Numbered from the stretch's first letter, positions 1-10,234 are shown. The stretch: 64,000 nt of DNA from Mycobacterium kyogaense (GCF_003254575.1 NZ_QJUA01000025.1:1-64000); one strand, 5' to 3'. Notes: generated from the letters alone by a model not told the origin. Numbers and translations are program-made.

Positions 1-198
1 CCAAACAAAAACTCCCGATACAAGACCGGGCAGAATCCGAATCAGAAAAATCCGATCACAAACACCAGAAACATCTGGCAAAAAAACGTTGCGCCCCCAA
101 ACGGGAAAATGCGGACACAACAAAAAAACAACAAACAAAAACCACCAAACACACTATTGAGTTCTCAAACAACATCGCCGTTTTCAGGCAACCCTGCC
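1..198 (-). promoter_or_regulatory. rRNA operon leader (5' part of rrn transcript)
   Basis: Read on the minus strand, this stretch is T-rich and non-coding. At 141-177 it carries the element (TTTGAGAACTCAA then TAGTGTGTTTGGTGG) that I recognise from mycobacterial rRNA leaders, where it is linked to antitermination and processing. It follows murA on the same strand, which is where mycobacteria keep the rrnA operon. The 16S gene itself must begin to the left of base 1 and is not visible. The assignment rests on the motif and on position. Confidence 0.85.
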
Positions 199-227
199 AC
201 TGTACTGCATGTGATCAGGGCGGTCAA
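199..227 (-). promoter_or_regulatory. rRNA operon promoter, proximal
   Basis: On the minus strand a -35 hexamer TTGACC (222-227) and a -10 hexamer TACAGT (199-204) are separated by exactly 17 bases. The expected start point is near base 192, just before the leader element. The spacing and the position between murA and the leader support an rrn promoter. Promoter activity is inferred from sequence only. Confidence 0.75.
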
Positions 228-274
228 GCTCCAACTTCAGGTCTTTCGACCGGGGTCATCGGCTTGTGAGGGAA

Positions 275-303
275 ATACTACGTGCTGTCGGCCAGACGCC
301 CAA
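275..303 (-). promoter_or_regulatory. possible upstream rrn promoter
   Basis: On the minus strand TTGGGC (298-303) and TAGTAT (275-280) are 17 bases apart, about 75 bases upstream of the proximal rrn promoter. Mycobacterial rrnA operons are known to have several tandem promoters, so a second one here is plausible. The -35 hexamer is a weak match. Confidence 0.4.
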
Positions 304-339
304 ATCCCCAGCGCAAGAGGCCAAAACGGGCCGCGGAGA

Positions 340-1593
340 CTAGCTGACGCGCTCGATCTCCGCGCCCAGACTGACGAGATTTTCCACGAACTTCGGATAC
401 CCGCGGTCGATGTGAAAGACGTCGTGCACCTCGGTGTCACCATCGGCCACCAGTCCGGCCAACACCAGACCCGCGCCCGCGCGGATGTCCGACGACCACA
501 CCGGGGCGCTCGACAGCTGCGGTATCCCCCGCACCACCGCGTGGTGACCGTCGGTGCGTGCGTCCGCACCCAACCGGATCATCTCCTCGACGAAGCGGAA
601 CCGCGCCTCGAACACGTTCTCGGTGATCATCGATGTCCCGTCGGCGATCGCGGCCAGCCCGATCGCCATCGGCTGCAAGTCGGTCGGAAAACCGGGGAAC
701 GGCAACGTGGCCACGTTCACCGCCTTCGGCCGTTCGTACTGGACCACCCGGAACCCGTCGTCGGACTGGGTCACGGTCGCGCCGGCATCGTGCAACTTGT
801 GCAGGACCAGCTGCAGGTGCGCCGGATCCACCCCGGTGACGGAGATGTCCCCACGCGTCATCGCAGCGGCGATCCCCCACGTCGCGGCCACGATCCGGTC
901 GCCGATGACGCGATGTTCGGTGGGATAGAGCCGGTCGACGCCGGTGATGGTCAACGTCGACGACCCGGCACCGGTGATCTGGGCACCCATCTGATTGAGC
1001 ATCGTGCACAGATCCACGACGTCGGGCTCGCGCGCCGCGTTGTGGATCGTCGTCACGCCGTCGGCGAGAACCGCCGCCATCAGGATGTTCTCGGTGGCCC
1101 CGACCGATGGGAACTCGAGCTGGATCTCGGCGCCGTGCAGGTGGTCGGCTTCGGCCACCACACAGCCGTGCTCGATCGTGCAGCGCGCCCCGAGTTGGCG
1201 CAGTCCCGCCTGGTGCATGTCGAGCGGTCTCGACCCGATCGCGTCGCCTCCCGGCAACGCCACCTTGGCACGCTTGCACCGGCCGACCAGCGGACCCAGC
1301 ACGCACACCGATGCACGGAACTGTCGGACCGCGGCGAAGTCTGCGTCGTACTTGGGCTCGTCCGGCGAGGTGATCCGGACGACGTCGCCGTCGAGATCGA
1401 CCGTCGCTCCCAAGCCGCGCAGCACCTCGGCCATCAACGGGACATCGAGGATGTCGGGACAATTCGTGATGGTGCTCGTGCCCTCTGCCAGCAGCGACGC
1501 CGCCATCAGCTTCAAGACGCTGTTCTTGGCGCCTCCGACAGCCACCTCGCCTGCCAACCGGCTGCCGCCGGTCACCACGAAACGCTCACCCAC
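340..1593 (-). CDS. murA: UDP-N-acetylglucosamine 1-carboxyvinyltransferase MurA
   Basis: This 417-residue cytoplasmic enzyme transfers enolpyruvate from PEP to UDP-GlcNAc, the first committed step of peptidoglycan synthesis. It matches mycobacterial MurA over its whole length, beginning GERFVVTGG and ending GAEIERVS. The catalytic loop reads LPGGDAIGSRPLD, so the usual fosfomycin-binding Cys is Asp, the known basis of intrinsic fosfomycin resistance in mycobacteria. The GTG start at 1593 gives the family length (418 in M. tuberculosis). It also sits six bases after a TACACT -10 element, which points to a leaderless mRNA. An in-frame ATG at 1623 would lie inside the promoter and is not preferred. 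The rrn operon lies directly downstream. Confidence 0.95.
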   Translation of the reverse strand: MGERFVVTGGSRLAGEVAVGGAKNSVLKLMAASLLAEGTSTITNCPDILDVPLMAEVLRGLGATVDLDGDVVRITSPDEPKYDADFAAVRQFRASVCVLGPLVGRCKRAKVALPGGDAIGSRPLDMHQAGLRQLGARCTIEHGCVVAEADHLHGAEIQLEFPSVGATENILMAAVLADGVTTIHNAAREPDVVDLCTMLNQMGAQITGAGSSTLTITGVDRLYPTEHRVIGDRIVAATWGIAAAMTRGDISVTGVDPAHLQLVLHKLHDAGATVTQSDDGFRVVQYERPKAVNVATLPFPGFPTDLQPMAIGLAAIADGTSMITENVFEARFRFVEEMIRLGADARTDGHHAVVRGIPQLSSAPVWSSDIRAGAGLVLAGLVADGDTEVHDVFHIDRGYPKFVENLVSLGAEIERVS

Positions 1594-1599
1594 GCGGTC

Positions 1600-1628
1600 A
1601 GTGTAAACAGCGCGATCATCCATGTCAG
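1600..1628 (-). promoter_or_regulatory. murA promoter
   Basis: On the minus strand a -35 CTGACA (1623-1628) and a -10 TACACT (1600-1605) are spaced by 17 bases. The -10 ends six bases before the GTG at 1593, so transcription should start at or next to the first base of that codon. This predicts a leaderless murA mRNA and decides the start codon. Confidence 0.65.
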
Positions 1629-1671
1629 TCTCCGCAGACCGGGCCCCGTGAACGTCCCGTACGGTTTGGGC

Positions 1672-2247
1672 ATGGCGGTACATCTGACGCGGATCTACAC
1701 CCGGACAGGCGACGACGGGACCACAGGCCTGAGCGATTTCAGCCGGGTGTCCAAGAACGACCCGCGACTGGTGGCCTACGCCGACTGTGACGAGACGAAC
1801 GCCGCCATCGGCGTCGCGGTAGCGCTGGGTCAACCCGGCGAGCGCGTCCTCCACGTGCTGCGACACATCCAGAACGATCTGTTCGATGCCGGCGCCGACC
1901 TGTCCACTCCCGTGGTCGACAACCCGCAGTACCCGCCGCTGCGAATCCAGCAGAGCTACATCGATCGCCTCGAGACCTGGTGCGACGAGTTCAACGAGCC
2001 GCTGCCCGCACTCAACTCGTTCATCCTGCCCGGCGGCACGGCGCTGTCGGCTCTCCTGCACGTGGCGCGCACGGTGGCGCGGCGGGCCGAGCGATCCGCA
2101 TGGCTGGCGGTCGACGCACACGGCGATGCCATCAGCGCGTTACCGGCCAAGTATCTGAACCGGTTGTCCGACCTGCTGTTCATCCTGTCGCGGGTCGCCA
2201 ACCCCGACGGCGCCGTGTTGTGGCACCCGGGCGGGCCGGCTCAGTAG
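1672..2247 (+). CDS. PduO-type cob(I)alamin adenosyltransferase
   Basis: This 191-residue protein is an ATP:corrinoid adenosyltransferase of the PduO family and makes adenosylcobalamin. The N-terminal ATP-binding motif TRTGDDGTTGL is present, followed by the conserved segments LFDAGADLSTP, FILPGGT and a C-terminal YLNRLSDLLFILSR helix with its Arg/Asp pair. The M. tuberculosis counterpart beside murA (Rv1314c) is of similar length. It is divergent from murA with a 78-bp gap. A -10-like TACGGT (1660-1665) ends six bases before the ATG, so this transcript may also be leaderless. The 3' end overlaps the convergent DUF2550 gene by seven bases. No cobalamin riboswitch is visible. Confidence 0.9.
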   Translation: MAVHLTRIYTRTGDDGTTGLSDFSRVSKNDPRLVAYADCDETNAAIGVAVALGQPGERVLHVLRHIQNDLFDAGADLSTPVVDNPQYPPLRIQQSYIDRLETWCDEFNEPLPALNSFILPGGTALSALLHVARTVARRAERSAWLAVDAHGDAISALPAKYLNRLSDLLFILSRVANPDGAVLWHPGGPAQ

Positions 2248-2687
2248 CTGCGTCGACGCGCTCGCGGCGAGGGCCGCGATTCGACCCACGACGTGAACGC
2301 GGTCAGAGCACCGCGATCGAGGGCGATCTCGTATCCCCGTCCGCTGTCCGCCATGACGTCGCGAAGTTCCAGTACGACGATCTCGTCGGTCATGATGTCG
2401 AACTCGTCCCCGCGCGGAGACCGCCGAGACACCATTTCCAGGCCGCGGCGGCTCAGTGTCCGATCGGGCCACCACCGAAGGCTCGACAGCCGGTAGAACT
2501 GCGCCTCGCCACCGCGGTACCGCATCACGCCGTGCCGCCATCCATGGCCGCCCACCGCAGGAACGTCACGCAGGATCGCCGCGGTGCCGCCGACCTGGCG
2601 CAGTTTCCACAACCGGTAGCTCAACGCGATGACGGCCAGCAGGAGCACGCTGACCAGCGCGACCATGAACAACATGGACGCGCTCAT
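2241..2687 (-). CDS. DUF2550 membrane-anchored protein
   Basis: This 148-residue protein has an N-terminal membrane segment (about residues 5-25, rich in Val, Leu and Ala). A basic cytosolic domain follows with Trp/Arg-rich motifs (YRLSSLRWWPDRTLSRRGLE). It matches the conserved actinobacterial DUF2550 family found directly after atpC (Rv1312 position). Its function is unknown. It begins six bases after atpC ends and is probably the last gene of the ATP synthase operon, although no role in the enzyme has been shown. A second Met at residue 5 could also be the start. Confidence 0.85.
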   Translation of the reverse strand: MSASMLFMVALVSVLLLAVIALSYRLWKLRQVGGTAAILRDVPAVGGHGWRHGVMRYRGGEAQFYRLSSLRWWPDRTLSRRGLEMVSRRSPRGDEFDIMTDEIVVLELRDVMADSGRGYEIALDRGALTAFTSWVESRPSPRARRRSY

Positions 2688-2693
2688 CGCCGG

Positions 2694-3059
2694 TCAGTCC
2701 AGCTGGCCCAGGGCGCGCAGCCGCGCCCTGCCCCACGCCGCCGTCCGGTCGTCGTCGGACTCCGAGTCCTGCTTGGCCTCGTCGGCATTGATCTCCGACT
2801 CGAACTGCGCGTTCTCGACCAGGATGCGAACGGTTTCCTCCGTCACCGACAGGAAGCCGCCGTCGACGGCGATCCGCAGATCGTCCTCACCGTCCCGCTC
2901 GACTCGCACCATCGCGTCATCGACGAGCTGGGCAACGAGCGGAATGTGCCGGGGCAGGATGCCGATCTCACCGGCGGTGGTGCGCGTGAACAGGAAGGAC
3001 GCCTCGCCCTTCCACAGTTCACGCTCGACGGCGACGATCTCGACGTTCATCTCCGCCAT
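2694..3059 (-). CDS. atpC: ATP synthase F1 subunit epsilon
   Basis: This 121-residue epsilon subunit forms part of the central stalk of F1 with gamma. The N-terminal beta-sandwich is clear (VEIVAVERELWKGEASFLFTRT, then GEIGILPRHIPLVAQL). A short C-terminal helical part follows, as in mycobacteria, where the epsilon C-terminus is reduced compared with E. coli. It is the final structural gene of the atp operon, 36 bases after atpD. Confidence 0.95.
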   Translation of the reverse strand: MAEMNVEIVAVERELWKGEASFLFTRTTAGEIGILPRHIPLVAQLVDDAMVRVERDGEDDLRIAVDGGFLSVTEETVRILVENAQFESEINADEAKQDSESDDDRTAAWGRARLRALGQLD

Positions 3060-3095
3060 GTCACACCACCTTCTTTTCTGCCGTCAGAGAGCTCA

Positions 3096-4547
<1,452 letters not shown>

Positions 4548-4580
4548 TTTCTATCGCTTCCTAACCGATGCTGCTGGAGG

Positions 4581-5510
4581 TCATTTGGCGTCGGCCAGCG
4601 CGTTGGCGCCGCCGACGATCTCGCTGATTTCCTGGGTGATCTGCGCCTGACGCTCGCGGTTGGCCGCCAGGGTGAGGGACTTGATCAGATCGTCGGCGTT
4701 GTCGGTGGCCGACTTCATGGCCCGTCGGCGTGATGCCGACTCCGAGGCCGCCGCCTCGAGCAACGCGGCGTAGACGCGGGTGGCCACGTAGCGCGGCAGC
4801 AGGGCGTCGAACAACGTCTCGGCGTTGGGCTCGAACGTGAACAGGGTGCGGGGGCCGTCCTCCGGACGGTCGTCTTCGACGTACTCGACGACCATCGGAG
4901 CGATCCGGCGCGCCGCCGCGCTCTGCGACAACATCGACTTGAACTCGGTGAACACGATGTGGAGTTCGTCCACGCCGAGGACTCCGTCGGCGCCGGCGTC
5001 ATCACCGTCGTCGTCAGCCCCGGCCATGAACGCAGACACCAGGGTCTCGGCGATCTCCTTGGCGTTCTCGTAGTCGGGCCGCTCGGAGAAGCCGGTCCAG
5101 GACTCGACGACATCGCGCTGACGGAAGTTGTAGTAGCCCAACGCCTTACGTCCGACGACGTAGAGCACGGGCTCCTTCCCCTCGTCACGCAGCAGGGCGA
5201 AGAGCTCCTCGGACTGCCGCAGCACGTTGGCGTTGTACGCCCCGCACAGACCACGGTCCGAGGACACCACCAACACACCGGCCCGACGACGGTTCTCCCG
5301 CTCGACGAGCAGCGGGTGATCCAGCGCGCTGGCACTGGCCAGCTCGGTCAGCATGTTGGTGATCTCGGTGCTGTAGGGCCGAGCCGCCTCGACTCGGGCC
5401 TGCGCCTTCGAGATTCGCGAGGTCGCGATCAGCTCCTGTGCCTTGGTGATCTTCTTGATCGACCCGGCGGAACGGATGCGCCCCCGAAGCTCGCGCAGTG
5501 TTGCAGCCAT
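4581..5510 (-). CDS. atpG: ATP synthase F1 subunit gamma
   Basis: This 309-residue gamma subunit is the rotating central shaft of F1. It has the usual N-terminal coiled-coil helix (LRELRGRIRSAGSIKKITKAQELIA) and C-terminal helix (SLTLAANRERQAQITQEISEIVGG). An acidic Gly/Asp/Ala insertion (AGADDDGDDAGADGVLG) lies about mid-protein. This matches the mycobacteria-specific gamma loop reported to limit ATP hydrolysis and couple to the c-ring. It is 41 bases downstream of atpA. Confidence 0.96.
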   Translation of the reverse strand: MAATLRELRGRIRSAGSIKKITKAQELIATSRISKAQARVEAARPYSTEITNMLTELASASALDHPLLVERENRRRAGVLVVSSDRGLCGAYNANVLRQSEELFALLRDEGKEPVLYVVGRKALGYYNFRQRDVVESWTGFSERPDYENAKEIAETLVSAFMAGADDDGDDAGADGVLGVDELHIVFTEFKSMLSQSAAARRIAPMVVEYVEDDRPEDGPRTLFTFEPNAETLFDALLPRYVATRVYAALLEAAASESASRRRAMKSATDNADDLIKSLTLAANRERQAQITQEISEIVGGANALADAK

Positions 5511-5551
5511 CTAGCTCTCCAGACCCTTTCGGTCCAACGTCGTTGTCGGTC

Positions 5552-7192
5552 TTACTTCTTGGCCGGCTTGCGGACCTTGACGGACTCTTTCTCGACGTCC
5601 TCTTCGTCCATCGCCTCGGTCTTGTCGTCAACCGCGACCGAGCTTCCGTCCGTGGCGGAGAAGCCCTTCTTGAACTCGTTGATGATGTCGCTGACCTTGT
5701 CCTGCTCCTCTTCCGGGAACTTCTTGCTTTCCCGGATGCTCTCGAGGATGTCGCTGTGGGAGCCCTTGATGTGCTCCAGCAGCTCGGACTCGAAGCGCGC
5801 AACGTCTTCCACCGGAACCGAGTCGAGGTGGCCACCGGTGCCGAGGAAGATCGCGATGACCTGATCCTCGACCGAGTACGGGGTGTACTGGGGCTGCTTG
5901 AGCAGTTCGACCAGACGGGCACCGCGGTCCAGCTGGGCCTTCGAGGCTGCGTCCAGATCCGAGGCGAACGCGGCGAACGACTCGAGCTCGCGGTACTGCG
6001 ACAGCTCCAGACGCAGCGAGCCCGCCACCTCTTTCATCGCCTTGATCTGGGCGGCGCCACCGACGCGCGACACCGACACACCGACGTTGATGGCCGGGCG
6101 CACACCCTGGTTGAACAGGTCGGACTCCAGGAAGCACTGGCCGTCGGTGATCGAGATGACGTTGGTGGGGATGAACGCCGAGATGTCGTTGGCCTTGGTC
6201 TCGATGATCGGCAGACCGGTCATCGAGCCGCCGCCGAGCTCGTCGGACAACTTCGCGCAGCGCTCGAGCAGCCGCGAGTGAAGGTAGAAGACGTCACCCG
6301 GGAACGCCTCGCGGCCTGGCGGACGGCGCAGCAGCAGCGAGATCGCACGGTAGGCGTCGGCCTGCTTGGTCAGATCGTCGAACACGATCAGCACGTGCTT
6401 GCCGTCGTACATCCAGTGCTGGCCGATGGCCGAACCGGTGTACGGCGCCAGCCATTTGAAGCCGGCCGCGTCAGAGGCGGGGGCCGCGACGATGGTGGTG
6501 TACTCCATCGCGCCACCCTCTTCGAGGGCCCGCTTCACCGAGGCGATCGTGGTGCCCTTCTGGCCGATCGCGACGTACACGCAGCGCACCTGCTTGCTCG
6601 GGTCGCCGCTCTCCCAGGCCTCGCGCTGGTTGAGGATCGTGTCGACCGCGACCGCGGTCTTGCCGGTCTTGCGGTCACCGATGATCAGCTGGCGCTGGCC
6701 GCGGCCGATCGGGGTCTGGCTGTCGATGGCCTTGATACCGGTCTGCAGCGGCTCCGAGACACCCTGGCGCTGAACCACCGAGGGTGCCTGCAGTTCGAGC
6801 GCGCGCCGGGCGTCGGCCTCGATGTCGCCCTGGCCGTCGATCGGCTCCCCGAGCGGGTTGATGACGCGGCCCAGGAACTTGTCGCCGACGGGCACGGAGA
6901 GCACCTCGCCGGTGCGCTTGACCTGCTGGCCCTGTTCGATCTTCTCGAACTCACCGAGGATCACGGCGCCGACCGTGTGCTCGTCGAGGTTCAGTGCGAC
7001 GCCGAGGACGCCGCCGGAGAACTCGAGCAGTTCCTGGGTCATGACCGAGGGCAGGCCTTCGACGTGAGCGATGCCGTCGCCCGCGTCGATGACCGTGCCG
7101 ATCTCTTCACGGTCGGAGTCGGCGGCGAAGGAGGAGACGTAGTCCTCGATCGCGCCCTCGATGTCAGAAGCCGAGATTGTCAACTCTGCCAT
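5552..7192 (-). CDS. atpA: ATP synthase F1 subunit alpha
   Basis: This 546-residue alpha subunit has the P-loop GDRKTGKTAV and the conserved ALPHA signature region (SNVGVSVSRVGGAAQIKAMK-like segment). The C-terminus carries an extra charged tail of about 35 residues after EFKKGFSATDG, ending VRKPAKK. Such an extension is known in mycobacteria and is reported to suppress ATP hydrolysis by the enzyme. It follows the fused b-delta gene by 49 bases. Confidence 0.97.
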   Translation of the reverse strand: MAELTISASDIEGAIEDYVSSFAADSDREEIGTVIDAGDGIAHVEGLPSVMTQELLEFSGGVLGVALNLDEHTVGAVILGEFEKIEQGQQVKRTGEVLSVPVGDKFLGRVINPLGEPIDGQGDIEADARRALELQAPSVVQRQGVSEPLQTGIKAIDSQTPIGRGQRQLIIGDRKTGKTAVAVDTILNQREAWESGDPSKQVRCVYVAIGQKGTTIASVKRALEEGGAMEYTTIVAAPASDAAGFKWLAPYTGSAIGQHWMYDGKHVLIVFDDLTKQADAYRAISLLLRRPPGREAFPGDVFYLHSRLLERCAKLSDELGGGSMTGLPIIETKANDISAFIPTNVISITDGQCFLESDLFNQGVRPAINVGVSVSRVGGAAQIKAMKEVAGSLRLELSQYRELESFAAFASDLDAASKAQLDRGARLVELLKQPQYTPYSVEDQVIAIFLGTGGHLDSVPVEDVARFESELLEHIKGSHSDILESIRESKKFPEEEQDKVSDIINEFKKGFSATDGSSVAVDDKTEAMDEEDVEKESVKVRKPAKK

Positions 7193-7241
7193 GGGTTCGT
7201 CTTCCTACCTTCGTGTTTCGTTGCTGGGAGTTCTGGGCCGG

Positions 7242-8579
7242 TCAGTCCGGCAGGCCCGTGCGGGCCGCCGCCAACCGGGAGGAGATGGAGCCGTCGATGA
7301 CCTCTTCGCCGACGGTGATGAGGAGCCCGCCGAGGATCTCGGGATCGACGTCGAGCTGCACCGACACGTCGGTGCCGTAGATGCGGCTGAGGACTTCGGT
7401 GAGACGCGTGCGCTGCTCGTCGCTGATTTCGCTCGCCGCAGTGACCTCTGCTACCGCTTCACCGCGGCGGGACACCGCCAACTCGGCGAGATCGGCGACG
7501 GCTGCGTCGGCGAGCCCACCGCGCAGCAACCGGACAGTCTGAGCCAGCAGCGCCGCGGTGGTGTCGTTGACTCCCCCGCCGCCCTCAAGAACCTTGTTCA
7601 GCAGCTCGATCCGCTCGTCTGCGGGCACCGTCGGATCGGACAGCAACCGGTTCAGGCGCGATTCCGCGTCGAGCACCCGGCCCACGCGGAACAGCTGCTC
7701 TTCGACCTCTTCGCTCTGACCGTTGCGCTCGGCGCGCACAAGCAGGGCGAGCCGGGCCACGTGCTCGAGGGCGTCGACGAGGTTGCTGTCGGTCGACCAG
7801 CGCTGCGCCACAGCGGTTTTGAGTAGATCAACCGAGCCCTGCGCGAGCTTGTCGGCGAACAGCCGCTCGACCAGTTGCTCCTTGGCGGCGGGCTCGTCGG
7901 TGGGCTCGGCGAGGTGAGTGTTGAGCGCATGCTCCTTGGTCAGCAGTTCGGCGACCGAGGTCAGCTCGTCGGCGAGCGTCGTCAGAGTATCCGCGTCGGC
8001 ACCGTCGGCGACCGATTCGAACTTCTTGACGAGTTCGGCGAGTGCCTCACGGCTGGCGGCACGCAGGTTGAGCGGAGCGCCGGCCTCGAGGACCGCCGGG
8101 GACGGTGCCATGTCGTCGAGCTGGTCGAGGAACCGGTCCACCGATGCGGCCTGCGCATCGGCGTCGGCGAGATGGTCACGGATGACCTGCTCGGCCTTGG
8201 CCACCGATTCCATGCCGAGCTGCTGACGCAGCCCGCGGATGGTCTGCTGACGAAGCAGCGAAACCTGTTGATCACCTTGCGCTTTGATGCGCTCGGCTTC
8301 AGTGCCGGCCTGCTCGCGCAGCTGTTCGGTGATCCGGGACGAGTCGGCACGGGCCTCCTCGGTCAGCTTCTCACCACGGCTCTTGGCTTCCTCGACGGCC
8401 TTGGCGTGCTCCGCATCGGCGTTCGACAGCTTGTCGGCAGCGGCCTTGCTCTCCATGAGCGCGGCGCGCACCGCCTCCTGCTGGGTGTTCATCAGCTTGC
8501 GGACCGGCGGGACCACCCATTTGACGATGATCGCCACGATGATCACGAATCCGACCAGCTGTCCGATGAAGGTGGACAT
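7242..8579 (-). CDS. atpH: ATP synthase fused subunit b-delta
   Basis: This 445-residue protein is the mycobacterial fusion of a second b-type stator subunit with delta. Residues 1-30 are a membrane helix (FIGQLVGFVIIVAIIVKWVV). A long charged coiled coil rich in Ala, Glu and Lys follows to about residue 160. The C-terminal half is the delta domain (VSRRGEAVAEVTAASEISDE, then DPEILGGLLITVGEEVIDGS). Together with AtpF it forms the peripheral stalk. The ATG is directly adjacent to the atpF stop, sharing base 8579, so translation is probably coupled. Confidence 0.96.
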   Translation of the reverse strand: MSTFIGQLVGFVIIVAIIVKWVVPPVRKLMNTQQEAVRAALMESKAAADKLSNADAEHAKAVEEAKSRGEKLTEEARADSSRITEQLREQAGTEAERIKAQGDQQVSLLRQQTIRGLRQQLGMESVAKAEQVIRDHLADADAQAASVDRFLDQLDDMAPSPAVLEAGAPLNLRAASREALAELVKKFESVADGADADTLTTLADELTSVAELLTKEHALNTHLAEPTDEPAAKEQLVERLFADKLAQGSVDLLKTAVAQRWSTDSNLVDALEHVARLALLVRAERNGQSEEVEEQLFRVGRVLDAESRLNRLLSDPTVPADERIELLNKVLEGGGGVNDTTAALLAQTVRLLRGGLADAAVADLAELAVSRRGEAVAEVTAASEISDEQRTRLTEVLSRIYGTDVSVQLDVDPEILGGLLITVGEEVIDGSISSRLAAARTGLPD

Positions 8580-9088
8580 CAGCGCCTCTCGCTCGCAGTG
8601 CCGTTGACGTCGACGCCGAGGATGCGGCCGGCCAGGGTGGCCGACAAGCCGTCGACCGACGACTGCAACTCCTCGTTGGTCGACGCCGCGTTGCGCTCCA
8701 GCTCGGCGTTGGCCGACTGCAGCTTCTCCGACACCTCGTTACCGGCCTCGGCCCTGGCCTCGTCGACCGTTTGGCGACCCTCTGCGCGGGCCTCGTCGCG
8801 GATCGACGCTGCCTCGCTGCGGGCCTTGGCCATGGTCTCTTCGTAGTCCGCCTGGGCAGCCGCCGTCAGCTCGGCGGCTTTCCGGTTGTCGGCAGCGGTC
8901 TTGGCCAGCATTGCCTCGCGCTCGGCCAAGACCTTGCTCACCGGCGGCACCACCCATTTCCAGATCACGCCGAGCACGATCAGGAAGATGAGCAGGACGA
9001 AGAAGAAGGTGCCGTTGGGGATCAGGAAGTTGCTGGTCCCCCCGCCTCCTTCTTCGGCTGCCAAGACCCGTGCGGTGGTTTCACCCAT
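8579..9088 (-). CDS. atpF: ATP synthase Fo subunit b
   Basis: This 169-residue stator subunit has a membrane helix at residues 25-50 (GTFFFVLLIFLIVLGVIWKW). An extended amphipathic helix follows, rich in Ala, Glu and Arg (KARSEAASIRDEARAEGRQ). It pairs with the b-part of the downstream fusion protein. The stop overlaps the next gene by one base. Confidence 0.95.
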   Translation of the reverse strand: MGETTARVLAAEEGGGGTSNFLIPNGTFFFVLLIFLIVLGVIWKWVVPPVSKVLAEREAMLAKTAADNRKAAELTAAAQADYEETMAKARSEAASIRDEARAEGRQTVDEARAEAGNEVSEKLQSANAELERNAASTNEELQSSVDGLSATLAGRILGVDVNGTASERR

Positions 9089-9097
9089 GACGACGAG

Positions 9098-9346
9098 TTA
9101 GCCGCCGACCGGGGTGGCGAACACGAACAGCGCCATGAAGGCCAGGTTGATGAAGTAGGCCGCCTCGACCAGACCAACCGTGATGAAGAACGGGGTGAAC
9201 AGCCGACCCTGCGCCTCCGGCTGCCGGGCGATGCCCGAGATCAGGGCGTTACCGGCGATACCGTCGCCGATGCCTGCGCCGATCGCGCCGCCGGCCATGA
9301 TCAGACCACCGCCGATGAGCGCGCCTGCAGCGATAGTGGGATCCAT
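9098..9346 (-). CDS. atpE: ATP synthase Fo subunit c
   Basis: This 82-residue c subunit forms the proton-translocating ring. It is two helices with a polar loop ARQPEAQGR. The ion-carrying residue is Glu61 in GLVEAAYF. Positions known to affect bedaquiline binding in mycobacteria are the susceptible-type residues here: Asp28, Leu59, Glu61, Ala63 and Ile66. The sequence is almost identical to M. tuberculosis AtpE. It lies between atpB and atpF. Confidence 0.98.
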   Translation of the reverse strand: MDPTIAAGALIGGGLIMAGGAIGAGIGDGIAGNALISGIARQPEAQGRLFTPFFITVGLVEAAYFINLAFMALFVFATPVGG

Positions 9347-9417
9347 TACTTATCCTCCTTGATAACTGGCTCTCGGTTGTCGCCAGGTTCTGTTGGGTCT
9401 AACGGGTAGTGCTGGTC

Positions 9418-10215
9418 TCAGTGCGCGGTAGCCGCGTCTTTCTTCGCGTGGTCGGAATCATGGTTCGAGTCGTGATCGTCGTGGTCGAGCTCCATCGACT
9501 GCCCGAAGTACAGGATCGTCAGTAGAGCGAAGATGAACGCCTGGATGAGACCGATGAAGAGGTCGAATGATTTCCAGAGGGCGTTGGGCAGCCAGAGAAT
9601 CCAAGCCGGGAACAGCGCGATCAGGCCGACCATGATGCCGCCGGCGAAGATGTTGCCGAAGAGTCGCAGCGACAGCGAAATCGGCTTGGCGATCTCCTCG
9701 ACGATGTTGATCGGGGCGAGGAAGGCGACGTGGCCTTTCGCGACCTTGATGGGGTGGCCGATGATGCCTCGGCGCCAGACGCCTGCGGCGTGGTAGCAGA
9801 GGAACACGAACAGCGCCAGCGCCAGCACGAAGTTGATGTCCGAGGCGGGCGGCTTGATGAGTTCGGTGGTGACGCCCTCGGAATTGGTGTACTGCACCGG
9901 TAGCACCGACAGCCAGTTGGCGAACAGGATGAAGCAGAACAGCGCCACCGCCAGCGGCAACACGAACGGCGCTATCCGCATCCCGATCGCGCTCTCCACC
10001 TGGGCGCGCAGCTGGATGGTGATCGCTTCGAAGAACAGCTGGACGCGGCCGGGGACACCCGTCGAGGTCACCTTGGCGCGCAGGAAGAACGCCAGCGCGA
10101 TGACGATGACGCCGGCGATGGCGGTCGACAGCACGGTGTCCACGTTGACCGTCAGGCCGAACCACTTCTGTTCGATGTGGTGACCAACCTCGAGGGCGAG
10201 CACGCTTTCAGTCAT
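9418..10215 (-). CDS. atpB: ATP synthase Fo subunit a
   Basis: This 265-residue integral membrane subunit forms the proton half-channels. Several membrane helices are evident. The essential Arg sits in ISLSLRLFGNIFAGGIM, and the last helix reads LIQAFIFALLTILYFGQSME. A His/Asp-rich C-terminal tail (DHDDHDSNHDSDHAKK) extends past the last helix, and its role is unknown. The gene starts 19 bases after the atpI-like gene ends. Confidence 0.96.
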   Translation of the reverse strand: MTESVLALEVGHHIEQKWFGLTVNVDTVLSTAIAGVIVIALAFFLRAKVTSTGVPGRVQLFFEAITIQLRAQVESAIGMRIAPFVLPLAVALFCFILFANWLSVLPVQYTNSEGVTTELIKPPASDINFVLALALFVFLCYHAAGVWRRGIIGHPIKVAKGHVAFLAPINIVEEIAKPISLSLRLFGNIFAGGIMVGLIALFPAWILWLPNALWKSFDLFIGLIQAFIFALLTILYFGQSMELDHDDHDSNHDSDHAKKDAATAH

Positions 10216-10234
10216 CTACGAATCAGTCCTTGAG

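Noticed and set aside
1594..1671. Cobalamin riboswitch upstream of the adenosyltransferase gene
   Set aside because: The 78-base gap is filled by two divergent promoters and is too short for a cobalamin riboswitch.
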